8,412 nucleotides of DNA. It comes from Gallionellaceae bacterium (GTDB taxonomy: Bacteria > Pseudomonadota > Gammaproteobacteria > Burkholderiales > Gallionellaceae). A model generated the notes under the pieces. It searched no databases. It worked only from the letters and a program-made list of their open reading frames with translations, and was not told where the DNA came from. The stretch is from positions 352 through 8,763 of the forward strand of contig PLYB01000288.1 of NCBI GenBank assembly GCA_003151655.1. The letters run 5' to 3'. Below are positions 5,950 through 8,412 of this stretch, one piece after another. Every line of letters begins with the position of its first letter. Position 1 is the stretch's first letter. The position numbers were made by a program, and so were the translations under genes.

Positions 5950-6000
5950 GCTATGAATATTAGAAGACGAAAAACCGGAGGAAAGTCAAAAACAGAAATA

Positions 6001-6516
6001 CTAACGACTCAAAGTCATAAAGCCGCCGGATTGTTCAATCCTAAAACGTGACAGTAAATCTGTACCTATCAACGAAGCCCCACGCATTGCCGGTGAAATA
6101 GCGACAGGTATATTAGAAAATTGAAAACCGCCAAATTCAAGGCTAGAGATCGTTACACGACATAAAGCTGTATTTCCGCCTGCAGTTGCTGCATAACCGA
6201 CTGCCGCGCAAGTTTTAACTCCCAACTGATAAGCAGAGTCACCAGAAAGAACCGTGGCATTAGCTCCGGTATCCAACTTGAACTGAACGGGTGTTCCGTT
6301 AACGCTACCACGAACATAGTAACCACCACGAGAGTCCAAGGGAACACTTAAAGAACCAGCCGCAGCGCCAGAGGCGGCTGTAGATTTATAAGCCATGCTA
6401 CCGGATGAGCATGGACTAGCGGAATAAACTACTTGTCCAGACTCACTGCATTTATAAACTTGAGCAAATGAAGAAATGGGTAAAGCAAACAAAATCAAAA
6501 TAGATAATTTTTTCAA
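6001..6516 (-). CDS. Secreted DUF4124 / retropepsin-like clan AA aspartic protease
   Basis: A 171-residue exported protein. Residues 1-18 (MKKLSILILFALPISSFA) form a signal peptide with likely cleavage before Q19. Residues 20-36 (VYKCSESGQVVYSASPC) match the start of DUF4124, a short periplasmic domain with paired cysteines. A small Ala/Ser/Gly linker leads into a retropepsin-like domain. There GYYVRGSVNGTPVQFKLDTG places the catalytic aspartate at D82 in DTGA, and the C-terminal LIGTDLLSRFRI (149-160) matches the family's closing motif. Such proteins are single-domain aspartic proteases that act as dimers, probably in the periplasm; the substrate is unknown. The start is TTG, supported by the ribosome site upstream and an in-frame stop just before it. 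It is the last gene of the holB-tatD unit, 24 nt after tatD. Confidence 0.85.
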   Translation of the reverse strand: MKKLSILILFALPISSFAQVYKCSESGQVVYSASPCSSGSMAYKSTAASGAAAGSLSVPLDSRGGYYVRGSVNGTPVQFKLDTGANATVLSGDSAYQLGVKTCAAVGYAATAGGNTALCRVTISSLEFGGFQFSNIPVAISPAMRGASLIGTDLLSRFRIEQSGGFMTLSR

Positions 6517-6521
6517 AATAA

Positions 6522-6527
6522 CCCCCT
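6522..6527 (-). promoter_or_regulatory. Strong Shine-Dalgarno deciding a TTG start
   Basis: On the minus strand AGGGGG lies five bases before the TTG at 6516. No ATG or GTG is available in frame upstream, because a TGA closes the frame a few codons earlier, and the signal peptide begins immediately (MKKLSILIL). TTG initiation is therefore the only reasonable choice. Confidence 0.8.
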
Positions 6528-6540
6528 ATTTCAATCAGGT

Positions 6541-7299
6541 CTATCTAAATAGCCTTCTAAAATTCTCACTCGTGGCAAGCCCAATCTCATCCAGCGAGAC
6601 ATTACGCAATCTGGCGATTTCCTCGGCTACGTGTTTTACATACGCCGGCTGATTGAGTTTGCCGCGGTATGGAACAGGTGCCAGGTATGGTGAGTCAGTC
6701 TCGATCAGAATTTTATCCAGCGGAATGGTTGCCGCCACTTTTTTAATTTCCAAGGCATTTTTAAACGTGACGATGCCCGAAAATGAAATGTAGAAACCCA
6801 TCTCAATCGCTGTTTGCGCAAATTCCAGACTTTCGGTGAAGCAATGTAATACGCCACCGATTTGTCCCGCATCTTCTTCCTGCATTAGTCGCAAGGTGTC
6901 TGCCGCCGCAGATCGGGTGTGAATAATGAGCGGCTTGCGACATTCGCGTGCGGCGCGGATATGGGTGCGGAAGCGTTCGCGCTGCCATTCCAAATCGCCC
7001 TGCAAACGAAAATAGTCCAAGCCGGTCTCGCCAATGGCGATGACTTTGGGATGTTGTGCTAGGCGTACCAGTTCTGCTTGTGTCGGTTCGATGGCTAATT
7101 CGTAATCGGGATGAACGCCGACCGAGGCGTACAGGTTATCGTGTTGTTCGGCTAACTTTAAAACTTGGGGCAATTTGTCCAAGTCGACCGAAACGCAAAG
7201 CGCGTGAGAAACCTCGTTCAGCTTCATCTTGGTAAAAACGTCGTCGATATTTTCAGCCAGCTCTGGAAAGTTCAGGTGGCAATGTGAATCAATAAACAT
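6541..7299 (-). CDS. tatD: TatD-family metal-dependent deoxyribonuclease
   Basis: A TatD/YcfH-type hydrolase of 252 residues, within the family's usual 250-265. It is a TIM-barrel amidohydrolase relative with two bound metals that acts as a DNase, linked to DNA repair and fragmentation. Metal ligands are all visible: H6 and H8 in DSHCHL, E91 in IGETGLDY, H127 in PLIIHTR, H152 in VLHCFT and D202 in ETDSPYLAP. The ATG at 7299 begins directly with MFIDSHCHLNFPE, the expected N-terminus. No strong Shine-Dalgarno is present; the 5-nt gap after the holB stop suggests translational coupling. Whether it is the TatD or YcfH paralogue cannot be decided from this window; adjacency to holB favours the YcfH-type position. 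Confidence 0.93.
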   Translation of the reverse strand: MFIDSHCHLNFPELAENIDDVFTKMKLNEVSHALCVSVDLDKLPQVLKLAEQHDNLYASVGVHPDYELAIEPTQAELVRLAQHPKVIAIGETGLDYFRLQGDLEWQRERFRTHIRAARECRKPLIIHTRSAAADTLRLMQEEDAGQIGGVLHCFTESLEFAQTAIEMGFYISFSGIVTFKNALEIKKVAATIPLDKILIETDSPYLAPVPYRGKLNQPAYVKHVAEEIARLRNVSLDEIGLATSENFRRLFR

Positions 7300-7304
7300 G
7301 GAAA

Positions 7305-8318
7305 TTATGCACTAGGCGCAGAAAAAATTTGTCGGTAGGACAATAAGATAGACTCGAATTGTAACTTTGCATTGAGCGGGTGAAAGGCTTCGCGCTTGGC
7401 CGTCTGAAGTTCACTTTGATAACCCAACAGGCGCATGGGAGAAATATTGGCAGAGAGTTTCTTCAATAAATCCAACTGTTCCGGGAAATAGCGAACTTGT
7501 CCGGTGAGTTTTGCGCTGGCTAGGTCATAACACCATTGTTGCAAGCAATGGATGACTTGTACCGGCGCTGAGCGTTGTAGTTTTTCGGCTAGTTGCAACG
7601 CATCCATTTGCGTAGGACGTTGGATCGCGGACAACAATATGTTGCGTTCTTCGATACCTTCCCCGGCCTCGGCGATGTGTAATGCCTGCAATGGTGCGAA
7701 TCCGGACTGAGCTAATGCGTTTTCAGGATTTGACACACCCTGTTGCTTAAGCCATTCAATGCCGTCAGCCATGGCTGGGGTATTTACGGTCATGCTTAAG
7801 CAGCGACTCAAAATGGTGGGTAACAGTTGTTGCGGCTTATGCGTTACCAGAATGAATAACAACTTTTCGGTCGGCTCTTCCAATGTTTTGAGAACCGCAT
7901 TGGCCGAATTATTATTCATCGACTCTGCCGGATGGATCAAAACGATGCGATAACCGCCCCGGTGCGCAGACAGGTTTGAAAAACTGGCCAAGGCTCTAAT
8001 TTGATCGACACTGATCTCTTTCGAAGGTTTTTTACCGCCCTCTTTTTCGCCATCTTCAGCTTCGTTTAATGCATCGGGTTGCACCAAACGAAAATCGGGA
8101 TGTGCCCCCTGCTCGAACCAATGACAGGAATCGCACTGACCACAGGGCAAGCCATCGCCCGCTGGCGCATCGCACAATAACGACTGGGCGAAGTTAAGCG
8201 CCATATCCATCTTGCCTATTCCGGCTGCGCCTTTAATTAATAGCGCATTGGGCAAGCGACTACGAAGCTCATGCAGGCTATGCCACGCCTTATGATTCCA
8301 CGGATAGACTGGTTTCAT
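7305..8318 (-). CDS. holB: DNA polymerase III subunit delta'
   Basis: The delta' subunit of the clamp loader, which helps load the beta sliding clamp at replication forks. Its 337 residues match the family. Seen in order: PWNHKAW (6-12), a P-loop-like GAAGIGKM (30-37) with the lysine kept but no T/S after it, a zinc module from C49, C59, C62 and C65 (LCDAPAGDGLPCGQCDSC), a Walker B-like RIVLIHPAESMNNNSANAVL (124-143) ending in LEEP (146-149), and the SRC motif (171-173) in PTILSRC, characteristic of clamp-loader subunits. A charged Glu/Lys-rich insert lies at about 85-101. The ATG at 8318 fits the family start, without a clear ribosome site. It is first of a holB-tatD-retropepsin unit. The tmk gene that often precedes it is not seen in the remaining bases. 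Confidence 0.95.
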   Translation of the reverse strand: MKPVYPWNHKAWHSLHELRSRLPNALLIKGAAGIGKMDMALNFAQSLLCDAPAGDGLPCGQCDSCHWFEQGAHPDFRLVQPDALNEAEDGEKEGGKKPSKEISVDQIRALASFSNLSAHRGGYRIVLIHPAESMNNNSANAVLKTLEEPTEKLLFILVTHKPQQLLPTILSRCLSMTVNTPAMADGIEWLKQQGVSNPENALAQSGFAPLQALHIAEAGEGIEERNILLSAIQRPTQMDALQLAEKLQRSAPVQVIHCLQQWCYDLASAKLTGQVRYFPEQLDLLKKLSANISPMRLLGYQSELQTAKREAFHPLNAKLQFESILLSYRQIFSAPSA

Positions 8319-8390
8319 ATCATGCTAACGCGGACAAACCGCAACCAAAGTTTTCAATTGGAACCGCTGAGCAAGTGTGCATTGATCAAA

Positions 8391-8412
8391 CCCAAACCCC
8401 TCCCGGCCTCCC
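8391..8412. repeat. Pyrimidine-rich intergenic repeat arm, cut by the window end
   Basis: The window ends in cccaaacccctcccggcctc plus two more C bases. Runs of this CCTCCC type, followed by the complementary GGGAGG arm, are common as dispersed intergenic hairpins in Proteobacteria. Only one arm could lie inside the window, so the hairpin itself cannot be seen. The rest of the 94 bases upstream of holB shows no recognisable gene end. Confidence 0.25.

Larger units (their letters stand above)
5700..6000. other. Gene-poor gap after the toxin
   Basis: About 300 bases between the convergent toxin and retropepsin genes hold no intact gene. I can see the palindrome at 5820-5835, a possible recombinase remnant at 5833-5949, and a short inverted repeat, gctca at 5939-5943 with tgagc at 5947-5951. 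The last has only a three-base loop and no T-run on either strand, so it is not a convincing terminator. I find no clear terminator for either flanking gene. Confidence 0.6.

Noticed and set aside
5939..5951. Hairpin gctca-aaa-tgagc as a terminator
   Set aside because: Five-base stem, three-base loop and no T-run on either strand.
5953..6051. A 32-codon plus-strand ORF converging into the retropepsin gene
   Set aside because: No ribosome site, and its second half is antisense to a well-supported coding region.

Overview
The window looks like chromosomal DNA of a betaproteobacterium. The Rep, HolB and TatD proteins are typical of that class, and a secreted DUF4124/retropepsin-like protein is common there. 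My best guess is a Nitrosomonadales/Gallionellaceae-type organism, but this is an impression from protein style, not a database result. I see no tRNA, rRNA, CRISPR array or complete insertion sequence.

Left part (1-1331, minus strand): a drug/metabolite-transporter (EamA-type) permease is followed by an Ada-like gene (AraC-type HTH plus methylguanine methyltransferase family). Their start and stop codons overlap by 8 nt. The ada-like gene is broken. About 64-67 extra bases, bounded by a TGACAT direct repeat, sit inside the HTH-domain coding sequence and shift the frame. Removing them restores the family reading, which then runs off the window edge.

Centre left (1468-3462, minus strand): a full-length Rep-type DNA helicase with every superfamily 1A motif.

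Centre (3463-6000): an accessory segment between housekeeping genes. On the minus strand are an HNH endonuclease of the phosphorothioate-DNA-binding restriction type and, downstream of it, two tiny tandem ORFs of unknown function just before rep. On the plus strand is a compact type II toxin-antitoxin pair: a RHH/ParD-like antitoxin and a RelE/ParE toxin overlapping by 23 nt. Between the two units lies a 9-bp-arm inverted repeat flanked by promoter-like hexamers on both strands. After the toxin come 300 bases without an intact gene, holding a 16-bp palindrome and what may be the decayed start of a tyrosine recombinase. I read this segment as a small defence island.

Right part (6001-8318, minus strand): a holB-tatD-retropepsin operon. 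holB (DNA polymerase III delta') and tatD (metal-dependent deoxyribonuclease) are 5 nt apart. The secreted retropepsin-like protein follows 24 nt later and uses a TTG start behind a strong Shine-Dalgarno sequence. The pilZ gene that often lies between holB and tatD in Proteobacteria is absent. The last bases of the window resemble the pyrimidine-rich arm of an intergenic repeat.

Nothing here is clearly a new multi-gene system. The best leads are the phosphorothioate-type nuclease with its tiny companion ORFs and shared control region, and the small insertion that broke the ada-like gene.
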